51,079 nucleotides of DNA from Gammaproteobacteria bacterium (GTDB taxonomy: Bacteria > Pseudomonadota > Gammaproteobacteria > Pseudomonadales > Azotimanducaceae), in NCBI GenBank assembly GCA_028824555.1, contig JAPPDJ010000181.1, positions 1 to 51,079 on the forward strand. Reading direction: 5' to 3'. Under the pieces are notes generated by a model. That model was not told where the DNA came from. It worked only from the letters and a program-made list of their open reading frames with translations, and did no database searches. The translations under genes were made by a program, and so were the position numbers. Shown piece by piece: positions 15,553 through 23,868 of the stretch (position 1 is its first letter; every line of letters starts with the position of its first letter).

Positions 15553-16533
15553 CTACTCATAGCTCGCGAGGCCCACGAAGGTCCCGCAGTTGCGGGCCGT
15601 GAGTTCGCGCATGAGCGCCGCAAAGTTGGCTGCCGACTGCGCTTGGCCCAGGACAACCGGGAAGCCGATGGCGTGGACTCGGACGCGGCAGTTGCCGTCC
15701 TCGTCAGAGGCGTTGAAGCGGTCGATGGTGTCCACCACGACTTCGACGGAGCGGCCCTGGAAATCGTCGCCGAAGACGTAGACGCTGATCTTCTTGTCGG
15801 GCGCGTAGAAGGTAGTGATGGCCTTGGTCACGCCTTCCACGGGGCTCGAGTTGGAGAAGGCGTTCCAAGTGCGCAGCCGCCCGACGATGGCGCGACGGCG
15901 GGCGGGGGTGTCGGGAATCCAGGTGTCCACGTATTGGCTGAACATGTAGCTGCCCATGTCGTTCATCACCTGGATGCCCTTGACGGTGGGGTAGATGTCG
16001 AGGGTTTCTTGCAGCTTCTGCACCACCAGCGGCCAGGCGAATTGGTACATGCTGCCGGAGGTGTCGATGACAAAAATGATGTACTCGCTGTCCACCGGGA
16101 TGCCGCCAATGGTGCTGTCGAGGCGGCTGAAGTTGAGGCCGAGCAGGCGTTCCATCTCGTCGGTGAGGGATTGCTTGGCTTCCGAGAGCTGGTTGTGGCG
16201 GGCGACTTGCTGCACGGCCTGGTCTTCGGCGGCGCTGAACTGGCCAAGGATGTCGCTCACCTGCTGCTTGACCCGGGCGAGTTGGGCAAGCTCCTGATCG
16301 AGCTGGCGCTGCTCGTCCTCGATCTGCCGCTTCAGCACGCGCGTCTGCCCCTCGATGTCGAACTTTGACTCGCGCTTGAGGGCGACGATGCCATCGAGTT
16401 CGAGGTCGGTCTCTTCGAGCACGATGGGCTGCACGGTCTTGACGATCATCAGCAGCAGGATGATGGCGCCGAAGCCGCAGCAGATGACGTCCAGGAAGGA
16501 AAGCCCAATCTCTTCGATGTCGCGCCTTCTCAT
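15553..16533 (-). CDS. Membrane-anchored coiled-coil vWA protein 1 (candidate ExbD-like motor subunit)
   Basis: A 326-aa protein with a short cytoplasmic N-terminus, one membrane helix (about 11-33) starting EIGLSFLDVICCGFGAII with an embedded Asp (D15), a coiled coil (about 55-130), and a von Willebrand A domain with an intact MIDAS start VIDTSGSM (D157). The helix resembles that of its paralogue encoded just upstream (FSLSFLDVMSCGFGAVV) and, in layout, the TolR/ExbD helix with its proton-carrying Asp. Predicted role: periplasmic stator/effector arm working with the ExbB-like protein of this operon. A strong AAAGGAG lies seven bases before the ATG at 16533. That ribosome site abuts a family A half-repeat at 16547-16573. 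Confidence 0.85.
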   Translation of the reverse strand: MRRRDIEEIGLSFLDVICCGFGAIILLLMIVKTVQPIVLEETDLELDGIVALKRESKFDIEGQTRVLKRQIEDEQRQLDQELAQLARVKQQVSDILGQFSAAEDQAVQQVARHNQLSEAKQSLTDEMERLLGLNFSRLDSTIGGIPVDSEYIIFVIDTSGSMYQFAWPLVVQKLQETLDIYPTVKGIQVMNDMGSYMFSQYVDTWIPDTPARRRAIVGRLRTWNAFSNSSPVEGVTKAITTFYAPDKKISVYVFGDDFQGRSVEVVVDTIDRFNASDEDGNCRVRVHAIGFPVVLGQAQSAANFAALMRELTARNCGTFVGLASYE

Positions 16534-16546
16534 CGGGCGCTCCTTT

Positions 16547-16573
16547 GGAGCGAGGGCATTCTGCCTTCCTTCC
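16547..16573. repeat. Family A half-element next to a ribosome binding site
   Basis: GGAGCGAGGGCATTCTGCCT followed by TCCTTCC is a degenerate single arm of the element at 4241-4344. It lies in the 64-bp gap between the two vWA genes and borders the Shine-Dalgarno of the downstream one, so its hairpin could affect the relative translation of the two paralogues. Confidence 0.6.
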
Positions 16574-16597
16574 GAGGTCCCCTCGTTGCGATGGCGT

Positions 16598-17683
16598 TCA
16601 TGGCCAATCTCTTGATGGGGCCAGGTAGGCCCCTCCCGTGACGCTGGCAAGGCTCCAATATGCCGCCGAGGCCATCGGGTCGCCCTCCATGGGGAACAGG
16701 ATGATGTTGAAGGGCACGCCGGCCGGCAGCCGCTTGGTGGCGTCCTCGAAGTAGCTGCGTCGCGTGCGGCCATCTACCGTGCTGCCACGGGGTGGTCGGT
16801 CGCCTTGGGTAGGCAGGCTGTCGATGATGAGATAGACGTTGTCCGGGCGCGGGCGCAGGCCGTTGATGGCGCTCATCACGGGTTCCAGGCTAGTGCCGCC
16901 GGCCGGCACCGTGTCGGCGAGAAGTGCGAGGGCGGAGTCGAGCGCCTCCTGGTCGGTGGCGGGATACCAGTTGGTGGTGGGCAGCAGGGTCTGGGCGCCG
17001 GTGTTGAACACCATGATTTGAAAGTTGCTGTCGAGCGGCACCTGCGCCGTGAGCCATTCCACCGTGCGGCGGGCGCGCTCCCACTTCGGCGCCTGCATCT
17101 GGCGCTCGCGCGACATGTTGCGGCGGCGGATCACCTGCACGATGGTCTCGTCGAGCATGCTGGCGGAGGCGTCGAGGGCGATGAGCACATAGCGGCCGCC
17201 GACGAAGAGGCCCGTCAGGTATTGCCTGTCGCCCTCGCCGGCCACTTCGATGAGCTGCCTTCCCTTGCTGAGCTCCTCCTGTGCCTGGAGCTTCTCCACC
17301 TCGTCCTGTCGGGTTTCGATGTCCGACTGCAGTTCCTCCACGTCTTCCTGCCGAGCGATGGTCTCGGCCTCGATTTCGTCGAGGTCGGCCTTGCGGCGTT
17401 CGAGGTCTTCGAGCATGGCCAGCAGTTCGCGTCGTGCGGTGCTGATGCGGGCGCGGGTCCCTTCCAGGGTCTCCTGCAGGTCCACGAGGTCCTTTTCCCC
17501 GGTGTCGATCTCGTAGTCGAGCTTGCGCACCTCCGCGAGCAGGTCGCGGTTCACCTCTTGAGTGTCGTCCTCCACAGCATGGTTGATGATGAGGAAGATC
17601 AGCACCACGGCGCCGAAGCCGCAGGACATCACGTCCAGAAACGACAGCGAGAAGACGTTGAAGCGGCGTTGGGTGCGGGCCAT
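16598..17683 (-). CDS. Membrane-anchored coiled-coil vWA protein 2 (candidate ExbD-like motor subunit)
   Basis: A 361-aa paralogue of the following gene with the same layout: one membrane helix (about 12-34, FSLSFLDVMSCGFGAVVLIF, Asp at 17), a long heptad-rich acidic/basic coiled coil (about 40-140), then a vWA domain. The MIDAS start is ALDASASM (D171) and a conserved Thr motif is in AGGTSLEPVMSA. The DxSxS pattern is kept, so metal binding is plausible. It begins 14 bp after the actin-like gene stops. The pair may form a heterodimer, with the cytoplasmic N-terminus and buried Asp facing the ExbB-like pentamer and the vWA domain in the periplasm. That arrangement is inference. Confidence 0.85.
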   Translation of the reverse strand: MARTQRRFNVFSLSFLDVMSCGFGAVVLIFLIINHAVEDDTQEVNRDLLAEVRKLDYEIDTGEKDLVDLQETLEGTRARISTARRELLAMLEDLERRKADLDEIEAETIARQEDVEELQSDIETRQDEVEKLQAQEELSKGRQLIEVAGEGDRQYLTGLFVGGRYVLIALDASASMLDETIVQVIRRRNMSRERQMQAPKWERARRTVEWLTAQVPLDSNFQIMVFNTGAQTLLPTTNWYPATDQEALDSALALLADTVPAGGTSLEPVMSAINGLRPRPDNVYLIIDSLPTQGDRPPRGSTVDGRTRRSYFEDATKRLPAGVPFNIILFPMEGDPMASAAYWSLASVTGGAYLAPSRDWP

Positions 17684-17697
17684 GGCCTTGCCGCTCG

Positions 17698-18987
17698 CTA
17701 CTGCTCTACCGCGACGAGACGGAACTCGATGCCTTGCCAGAGCACGGTGTCGCCGGCCCATGCGGGACGCTCGGCGCGGAGCGGGCCATCCACCGTGGTT
17801 GCGTCGTCGCTCGCGGGGGAGATGTGGACTTGCGTGTCTTCGACGCGGATGTCAAAGGCCGGGCCTTGCGCTGCACATGCCGGGTGGTCGCTGGCGTCAG
17901 GGCAGTGCCCGATGGGCACGGCTATGCCGGCGCACACGAGGTGTGTGGGTAGGCGCCCCCCCGCCGGCGCGGCGCGTCTCGCCGGCTCGGTACCCCGCCG
18001 CGCGGCCAATGCGGTGACGTATCGCACGGCGGCGCCGTCGCCCAGGATGCGCTCTGCGTTGTCGCGCACGGCCTGTCCCAACGCATCCTCTGGGAGTTCC
18101 GTGACCGGAAGCTCGAGTTGCTTCATGCGCTCGGCGAGGCCCGGAAGCCGTGCCGCCCGATGGGTCACGGCGATGGCATCGACAGCGCCGATGGCTGCGG
18201 CAAGGGCGTCGTAGTTGCGCGTGGCCTTGTGTGCGAGGGCCTCGCGGGAGATGTCCACGCGGCGCAGGCCGTCGTCGTGGTCGAGTTCGATGCGCGTGCC
18301 CTCGCCAGCGGCAATCAGCTCGCCAAGACGATCGAAGAGCTGCTGCTCCGTAGCGGCGATGCGGAGGGGATCGAGTCGCGTTTCGGTCACGAAGCGGTCG
18401 GCGGCAAGCGCGATCCAGCCCTCGAATATGGTGCCGACACCGGCCTCCACCACCTCGACGACATTGCGGCGCCGCACTTCGGCCCCCGCCACGTCGATGG
18501 TGGATACGACCCCGCCGTGGCGGGTGACGTCGACGACAGCGCAGGTGCAATCCTCGAGGCCCGCAGGAAGCGCGCCCGCCGCTGCGCCAGTGACCCCGCC
18601 ATCGACCACGGCGCGCACGCCGGCGCCTACCTCGCGGGCGATGCCAAGGAACAGCGACAGTCGCTCGCCGGTGATGGCGCCCGGTGCGAGCGCCACCAGG
18701 TCCTCGGCGGCATCGGCGTTCGCCACGTCGAGAATGGCCTTGAGATGCAGATAGACGAGATCGGCCTGGTTGGCGACGGTAGGCCCCGGTGGCGCAACCG
18801 CCTCGGCGTTCAGCCGCCGCCAGAACTGGTCGTGCGACTGGCCGGGATAGAGCCTTGAACGCTGCGCCGCCTCGTCCCCGAACAACACCTGCGCGTCGTC
18901 CACGTGGGCGACGCCCGGGGCGCGATAGAGCAGGGCATCGTCACGCCAGAGCGTGATCTCGGAGTCGTTGAAGTCGAGGATGAGCAT
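17698..18987 (-). CDS. Predicted actin/Hsp70-fold protein with a C-terminal beta domain
   Basis: A 429-aa protein without a signal peptide. The N-terminus MLILDFNDSEITLWRDD resembles phosphate-1 loops of actin/Hsp70-type ATPases, and TCAVVDVTRHGGVVSTIDVAG (about 155-175) resembles the second phosphate loop. Subdomain spacing (GVGTIFEGWIALAADRF, then AIGAVDAIAVTHRAARLPGL) fits the same fold. The last about 55 residues (FDIRVEDTQVHISPA, then AGDTVLWQGIEFRLVAVEQ) look like the final strands of an FHA-type beta sandwich. Family assignment is by eye and uncertain. Position between the ExbB-like and vWA genes suggests a cytoplasmic regulator or scaffold of the envelope machine. I chose the ATG at 18987; one at 19005 is possible. 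Confidence 0.65.
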   Translation of the reverse strand: MLILDFNDSEITLWRDDALLYRAPGVAHVDDAQVLFGDEAAQRSRLYPGQSHDQFWRRLNAEAVAPPGPTVANQADLVYLHLKAILDVANADAAEDLVALAPGAITGERLSLFLGIAREVGAGVRAVVDGGVTGAAAGALPAGLEDCTCAVVDVTRHGGVVSTIDVAGAEVRRRNVVEVVEAGVGTIFEGWIALAADRFVTETRLDPLRIAATEQQLFDRLGELIAAGEGTRIELDHDDGLRRVDISREALAHKATRNYDALAAAIGAVDAIAVTHRAARLPGLAERMKQLELPVTELPEDALGQAVRDNAERILGDGAAVRYVTALAARRGTEPARRAAPAGGRLPTHLVCAGIAVPIGHCPDASDHPACAAQGPAFDIRVEDTQVHISPASDDATTVDGPLRAERPAWAGDTVLWQGIEFRLVAVEQ

Positions 18988-19091
18988 GGCTAGCGGCGCC
19001 CCCACAAGGGCACGCTAACCGTGGCCCCAGCTTCCACCGACCGAGGTACCTTCATCGCTGCCACTCGACTCGCTCCTTCTACGGCGCGCGC

Positions 19092-19898
19092 CTAGAGCGC
19101 GTCGCGGGCTTGCAGGTGGCGGATGAGATGTTCCTCGCAGTAGTGCTGGGTGTCGAGCACCAGCCGCTCCTGCACCAACTGCACCTGATGCATGAGGAAC
19201 ATGATGACGATGCTGATGACGAGGGCCACGAAGGTGGAGTTGAAGGCGACGCCCAAGCTGGTGGTGACGCCGGCGATGTCTCCTTCCACCGCTCGATAGG
19301 CTTGCCCGAGCGCGTCGCCGATGCCGCGTACGGTGCCGATGAAACCAATGGAGGGGATGGCCCAGGCGATGTAGCGGATCATGGCGAGTTCGCTGTCGAG
19401 GTGATCGGACTCGGCCTCGCACACCGAACGCACCGTGTCGGAGACATCCTGCACATGCTGCGTGGCCGCGAAACGCTGCAACGCCGCGAGCAGCGTGCGG
19501 GGCAGCAGGGTGCGGCGGGTGGCGTCAGGGAGCGCCTGCAGGGGCCGCGAGTAGAGCCGCGCGTCCTCGGGCAGGATGCTCATGCCCTCTGAGATGTTGA
19601 TGAAGCGCTCCTCGAGCATGCGCCGCTCGCGGAACGAGTTGCGCGTCTTCATGCCCATGATGGACATGGCCCACAGCATCAGAACGAAGCAAGACTCCTG
19701 CTCGTAGTCGCGCAGCACAACATAGAGGGAGCGGTCAGGCACGAACGCCTCGCCTTGCGCTACGCGGTCGGCCTGGGCGCCCAGGATGGCGTCAGCATTT
19801 GGGCGGATGACCGTGACATAGACGAGATGCACGACAATCAGCGCCAGCACGAGAGCCACAAGCTGATAGACGAAATCGTTGGATAGGACCTTCTTCAT
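19092..19898 (-). CDS. MotA/TolQ/ExbB-family proton channel subunit
   Basis: A 268-aa inner-membrane protein of the MotA/TolQ/ExbB family. A first helix is at about 10-30 and a second hydrophobic segment at about 70-85. The conserved channel pair is AIPSIGFIGTVRGIGDALG (about 190-208) and GVTTSLGVAFNSTFVALVIS, matching the PxIGFLGTVxGI and TxxGL-type motifs of TolQ/ExbB, with Thr/Ser lining the second helix. Such proteins form pentamers around a dimer of single-helix Asp-bearing partners and turn proton flow into motion. No classical exbD/tolR gene is present; the two vWA proteins are the candidate partners. I chose the ATG at 19898 because the family-like part begins there. Confidence 0.88.
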   Translation of the reverse strand: MKKVLSNDFVYQLVALVLALIVVHLVYVTVIRPNADAILGAQADRVAQGEAFVPDRSLYVVLRDYEQESCFVLMLWAMSIMGMKTRNSFRERRMLEERFINISEGMSILPEDARLYSRPLQALPDATRRTLLPRTLLAALQRFAATQHVQDVSDTVRSVCEAESDHLDSELAMIRYIAWAIPSIGFIGTVRGIGDALGQAYRAVEGDIAGVTTSLGVAFNSTFVALVISIVIMFLMHQVQLVQERLVLDTQHYCEEHLIRHLQARDAL

Positions 19899-19914
19899 GC
19901 GGTCGGCTGCTCCG

Positions 19915-20226
19915 TCAGATGTCGACGGGGAAGGGTACTTCCACGTCCTCTGAGATTTCCTCACTCGGGACGAACACGTCGCGCGCTACCGGGGGCCTCG
20001 GTGGCCTTTCGCGTCGCGCCTCGGCTTCGTCCGATCGCTCCACCACCTCCTCGACGCCGGTGGCCTCTTCGCTATCTTCTTCTTCCAAGTTGCCTTCCGC
20101 AGCCAGGCCCGGCGCGGCGGCAACGCCCAGCACCGCCACCAGACCACAAGCCAAGGTTCTGTTGAGGAAAACCACCAGATCGCGCCCGAAGGGCGCGCGC
20201 TCCGGATGCGCTCGTCGAATGTCCAT
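19915..20226 (-). CDS. Small acidic secreted protein of the envelope cluster
   Basis: A 103-aa protein with a signal-like hydrophobic segment (TLACGLVAVLGVAAAPGLAA, about 24-43, a plausible signal peptidase I site after GLAA). It is followed by a short, strongly charged mature part rich in Glu (EEEDSEEATGVEEVVERSDE) and a proline-rich linker, ending DVEVPFPVDI. I recognise no family. It is tightly packed, 16 bp from both the PEGA/FGE-like and ExbB-like genes, which argues that it is a real operon member. The codon pattern fits the neighbouring genes. Confidence 0.65.
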   Translation of the reverse strand: MDIRRAHPERAPFGRDLVVFLNRTLACGLVAVLGVAAAPGLAAEGNLEEEDSEEATGVEEVVERSDEAEARRERPPRPPVARDVFVPSEEISEDVEVPFPVDI

Positions 20227-20242
20227 CGCTTTCGCGTCCACC

Positions 20243-22291
20243 TCACTCTGCGAACCGGGCAATGCGGAAGCCCACGTCCTGGCGTCCGTCGCTGCCGTAG
20301 TCGCGGAAGGACAGGCGCAAGTCTGTGATCGTGCCGTGCATCCAGCTCGATCCTCGGATGACATGGTAGTCGCCTTCCTCCGCTCCCAACGGATCGACCG
20401 CTTCGGTCTCTTCTGGGATTTCGTAGAAGTCATGGGTCCATTCCGCGACGTTGCCGCCCAAGTCGTAGATGCCCTTCGGGTTTGCCGGGAACGAACCCAC
20501 CGGGGCGGCGACGATGTAGTTGTCGTTGTAGCCAAAAATGATGCGCCCTACCACATTGGACGCGGCTCGATCGGCATAGTTTCCATGCCGGTCCGGCGGC
20601 GGCAACTGATCGCCCCAAGGGAAGCGCAGCGGTGCCGCCTCCGTGCTGCGGGCGCTCCAGGCCCACTCGGCCTCGGTGGGCAGGCGGTAGCCCACCGAAG
20701 CGGGGTCGAAGCCCTTCACGTCGCCGAACTCCTCGATGTAGAAGGGGACGAGCCCGTCCCGTCGCGACAGCCAGTTGCAGTAGAGTGCGGCCTCGGTCCA
20801 GCTCACGGTGGTCACTGGCTGCTCGTCCTCGTCGAGGTCCAACTCATTGAACTTGCCGGACGAATGCGCGCTGGCAAAGGCGCGGAACTCGGCATTGCTC
20901 ACTTCGTGGCGGGAGAGATAGAACAGGCGCGTGATCTCTACCTCCCGCAGCACTTCGTTGGCGCGGCGCCCCGGCTCCCGGCGCGAGGCGCCCATCGCGA
21001 TGCTGCCGGGGCCCAGCAGAACGAGCTCTTGCCCGAGCGAGGTGACTCGCTCCGGCTTGAGGTTGGCGAGCCGCGCTTCGGCCAGCGTCAGCAGGCGCAC
21101 GCGAATCTGCTGCCGATAGCCGGGCTGCGGCAGGATCGTGCGTGAGTAACCCGCATGACCCTCCTTGCGCAGTTCGATCTCGTGCTCCACGGCGCTCAGG
21201 GTGATGACGCCGGCGGCCTCGCCGTGGTATTCGCCGTCCACCCAAAGTTCCACGCCTTCGGGCCGGGTTTCGATGGCGACCTCGCCGGACGCGGCTTCCA
21301 GCGTCAGCTCAAGCACACCCTCGCGCCCGGACTGCACCGTCGCTTCGCCGTTCCACGGCGTGTAGCCGAGGCGAAACACGCGAATGTCGTGCCTTCCTGG
21401 GGCAACGGCGACTTCGAGCGGCGTCTCGCCGCGATAGTCGCCGTTGACGGTGACGCCGGCCCCCGCTGGGGACGTGATCACGTTGAGCAGGCCGTCGGCG
21501 CGTTCGAGGGTGACCGCCGGCAGCGTCATGGCTTCGCCGGCGGTGATGGAAAGGATGTCGTTCCACGCCTTGTGCCCGGCGAGCTTCACCGTGATCCGGT
21601 GTTCTCCGGCGAGGATGGGCACCGGGCCGGGCGTCGTCACGCCGCTCGGTTCGTCGTCGATGCGGATTTGTGCCCCTGATGGCGTGGTGGGAATGGTGAT
21701 GTCCGCCCAGTTCGGCGCCAGGCTCGCGCTGACGGTCTGTTCGCGCCGCATTCCCTCCACGAAAAAGTCGACGCTCGCCGCCTGGTAGCGCGGATGGCTG
21801 ACGAGTGCCGTGTGTTCGCCGGCCGGCAGGTCGGCGGTGAGGGGCGCAGCGCCGCGGATGTCGCCCACCTGAACGTCCGCATCCACGGGGTCGGTCTCGA
21901 AGGTGATGCGCCCTGGCAGCGGTGTCAGCGCGAGCGGCAGCACCTGATTGCGAGCCGCGCCAATGACCTTGGTTTCCGACAGGTCGTGGTAACCGGGCGC
22001 GGCGGCTGCCACTTCGTACTCCCCCTGTCGCAGCAGGAAGGTCTCGCCCAACTGAAACGAAAAGCCACCCGAAACCGTCACCTCGGCATCGGCCGGCTCG
22101 GCCTCGAACCGCACCGAACGCGCCGTGAAGATAAACCACAGGAACCACGCCACCACCAAGACGAGCAAGGTGGCCACCACCTGCATCCGCCGGGGCAGCA
22201 GCCGTCGTCTCTCCCGCACGGCGCCGGTGGGGCGGAACTCCGCCGCCTCGATGACGCCGTCGGCGGCGTATTCCTCGGTGTCGTTCGCCAT
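20243..22291 (-). CDS. Membrane-anchored PEGA-repeat and formylglycine-enzyme-fold protein
   Basis: A 682-aa protein. After a basic cytoplasmic stretch (RERRRLLPRRM), one membrane helix (about 36-56) is followed by several PEGA-type beta domains (about 58-395, for example GRITFETDPVDADVQVGDI, VITSPAGAGVTVNGDYRGETP and VAIETRPEGVELWVDGEYHG). The last about 260 residues are an FGE/SUMF1-type C-lectin fold: MGASRREPG, ALYCNWLSRRDGLVPFY, YRLPTEAEWAWSARS, LGGNVAEWTHDFYE and VIRGSSWMHG...GFRIAR. The active-site cysteines of true sulfatase-modifying FGE are not visible, so a structural or ligand-binding role is likely, as for the FGE-like GldJ/GldK of gliding/T9SS motors. The next gene in the operon begins 16 bp after its stop. 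Confidence 0.88.
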   Translation of the reverse strand: MANDTEEYAADGVIEAAEFRPTGAVRERRRLLPRRMQVVATLLVLVVAWFLWFIFTARSVRFEAEPADAEVTVSGGFSFQLGETFLLRQGEYEVAAAAPGYHDLSETKVIGAARNQVLPLALTPLPGRITFETDPVDADVQVGDIRGAAPLTADLPAGEHTALVSHPRYQAASVDFFVEGMRREQTVSASLAPNWADITIPTTPSGAQIRIDDEPSGVTTPGPVPILAGEHRITVKLAGHKAWNDILSITAGEAMTLPAVTLERADGLLNVITSPAGAGVTVNGDYRGETPLEVAVAPGRHDIRVFRLGYTPWNGEATVQSGREGVLELTLEAASGEVAIETRPEGVELWVDGEYHGEAAGVITLSAVEHEIELRKEGHAGYSRTILPQPGYRQQIRVRLLTLAEARLANLKPERVTSLGQELVLLGPGSIAMGASRREPGRRANEVLREVEITRLFYLSRHEVSNAEFRAFASAHSSGKFNELDLDEDEQPVTTVSWTEAALYCNWLSRRDGLVPFYIEEFGDVKGFDPASVGYRLPTEAEWAWSARSTEAAPLRFPWGDQLPPPDRHGNYADRAASNVVGRIIFGYNDNYIVAAPVGSFPANPKGIYDLGGNVAEWTHDFYEIPEETEAVDPLGAEEGDYHVIRGSSWMHGTITDLRLSFRDYGSDGRQDVGFRIARFAE

Positions 22292-22335
22292 TGCCGCTGG
22301 CTAGCGTCCCGTCCTGACTCTAACTTCGGGGCACA

Positions 22336-23859
22336 CTAGATGCGTTCGCGGCAGCGGATGTCCACGGGACCCATGCCGGCTTCGAGCCTGATTTCCTTGC
22401 GCACGTCGCGGCAACCGTCGCGGCTGCCGACGATGGTGTAGCGGCCCGGACGCAGCGCGAGTTCGTGTCGCTCGAAAGCGCCGAGTGCGGCGACGCGCAG
22501 GATCACGACATCGGTGGCGTTGTCGGACAGCAGCACCAGCGGGATGGGTTCGGCGGCTTGGGCAAGAAGCTCGCGGAAGTCCGCGACGCTGCGTTCGAAT
22601 GCCGCGCCGGCGTCGCCGTCTTCAGCTGCGGCATCGAGCAGCTCCTGGGCAGCCGCGAACTCGCGCTTGGAGGACAACAGCGCCGGGTCGTTCAGGAGGC
22701 GTTGCATGGCGGAGGTGTGTTCGATCCGGCGGCGCACCCGCTCCCGGCCTTGGCGGGCGAACTCCAGGGCGCCGTCGATGGCGAGGGCGTCGTCGTAGGT
22801 GGAGAGCGCGTCGCGCCATGCTTCCGCGTCCTCGTGCTGGCGCGCGGTGGCGTGAAGCGCATCGATCCGTGCCCGGGTTTGCGCCTGTTGGGTCTGCTGG
22901 CGTCCCGCGAGTGCAGTAGCGTCGTCTGGAGAGTCGGCGAGGATGCGGTCGAACACCGCATGGGCTGCCTCGAAGTCCCCTGCATCAAGCGCCGCAAAAC
23001 CGGCGGAGACGACGGCCTCGTAGTCGTCCTTGGCCTTGGCGGCGGCGGCGCGGGCAATGCGTTCGTCGAGGCCGGGCACGGTGGGGTCCACGGCGCGAGC
23101 CTTGCGCAGCATGGCGATGGCGCGAGCGTGGTCGCCCTTGAGTTCCGCCCGCTGCGCTTCGAGCAGGTGCGCTGCCAAGGCCGGCAGGCTGGCCGTGCGC
23201 GCTTGACCCGAGAGGGCGCGAGGGTCGTTGGCACGGATGGCGAGGGCGCGTTCGAAGGCGGCTTCGGCGGCAGTTTGGTCGCGCCTTGCGAGTGCCTCGG
23301 TGCCTTCGGCGAGAGCCTCCTCGAAGACCTCGTTGCCGCGTTCGACCAAGGCCAGGATGTCGGCCACCGCTCCCTCGTACTCCGTTAGCGATTCCTCGTA
23401 GCGCTCTTCGAGAAACAACCGATCGGCCTCGTTGGCGCGGTCGCGCACGGTGGCCATCTCCTCGGCGCCCCACAGCGCCACGTTCATCTCCTCTTCGAGC
23501 AGTAGCTGCGCCTCGACGAACTCGCCGAGCTTCTCGCGTGCTTTTGCGCTTGCGCGTTCGAGTTCGAGCGAACGATAGGGGGCGACGGTCTCGCGACTTG
23601 CCGGCGTGCCCGCCGGCGTTAAGCCCGGCGAGGTGCCTGTGGTTGGCGCGTCTGGCGTGGACACGTGGGAGGGCAGGACGAGGAAGACGAAGGCGATGGC
23701 GACTGCGAGGCCTGTTGCCGCGACCAGCACGGCGACCCGGCGCGGCATCTGCCGCAGCCGTTCGCGCCAGGGCAGGGAAGCCGGCGTGGCCGCTTCGCCG
23801 CGAGCACGCGACAGCGGCGGTGCCGTCGGCTCGATGCGGATTGGCTCGTCGGCGCTCAT
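22336..23859 (-). CDS. Single-pass membrane TPR-like protein with PEGA-like tail
   Basis: A 507-aa protein: a cytoplasmic N-terminus, a membrane helix at about 41-64 (VAVLVAATGLAVAIAFVFLVLP), a Pro/Thr-rich linker, then alpha-helical repeats of TPR type over about 95-420 (EERYEESLTEYEGAV, DQTAAEAAFERALAIRANDP, GDFEAAHAVFDRILADSPDD, AEAWRDALSTYDDALAI). The final about 80 residues are a beta domain, RHELALRPGRYTIVGSRDGCRDVRKEIRLEAG, in the style of PEGA-like surface modules. It probably serves as a periplasmic scaffold in the envelope machine. The frame begins GTG-ATG; I use the ATG at 23859, 9 bp after the previous stop. Confidence 0.8.
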   Translation of the reverse strand: MSADEPIRIEPTAPPLSRARGEAATPASLPWRERLRQMPRRVAVLVAATGLAVAIAFVFLVLPSHVSTPDAPTTGTSPGLTPAGTPASRETVAPYRSLELERASAKAREKLGEFVEAQLLLEEEMNVALWGAEEMATVRDRANEADRLFLEERYEESLTEYEGAVADILALVERGNEVFEEALAEGTEALARRDQTAAEAAFERALAIRANDPRALSGQARTASLPALAAHLLEAQRAELKGDHARAIAMLRKARAVDPTVPGLDERIARAAAAKAKDDYEAVVSAGFAALDAGDFEAAHAVFDRILADSPDDATALAGRQQTQQAQTRARIDALHATARQHEDAEAWRDALSTYDDALAIDGALEFARQGRERVRRRIEHTSAMQRLLNDPALLSSKREFAAAQELLDAAAEDGDAGAAFERSVADFRELLAQAAEPIPLVLLSDNATDVVILRVAALGAFERHELALRPGRYTIVGSRDGCRDVRKEIRLEAGMGPVDIRCRERI

Positions 23860-23868
23860 CACAAGGGC

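Noticed and set aside
16805-18214. Long plus-strand frame opposite the vWA and actin-like genes
   Set aside because: Antisense shadow; the minus-strand genes have domain motifs and operon spacing.
20243-22291. Sulfatase-maturing FGE paired with the sulfatase at 38.9 kb
   Set aside because: The FGE-like domain shows no catalytic cysteines and sits in the envelope operon 18 kb away; the sulfatase is only a fragment.
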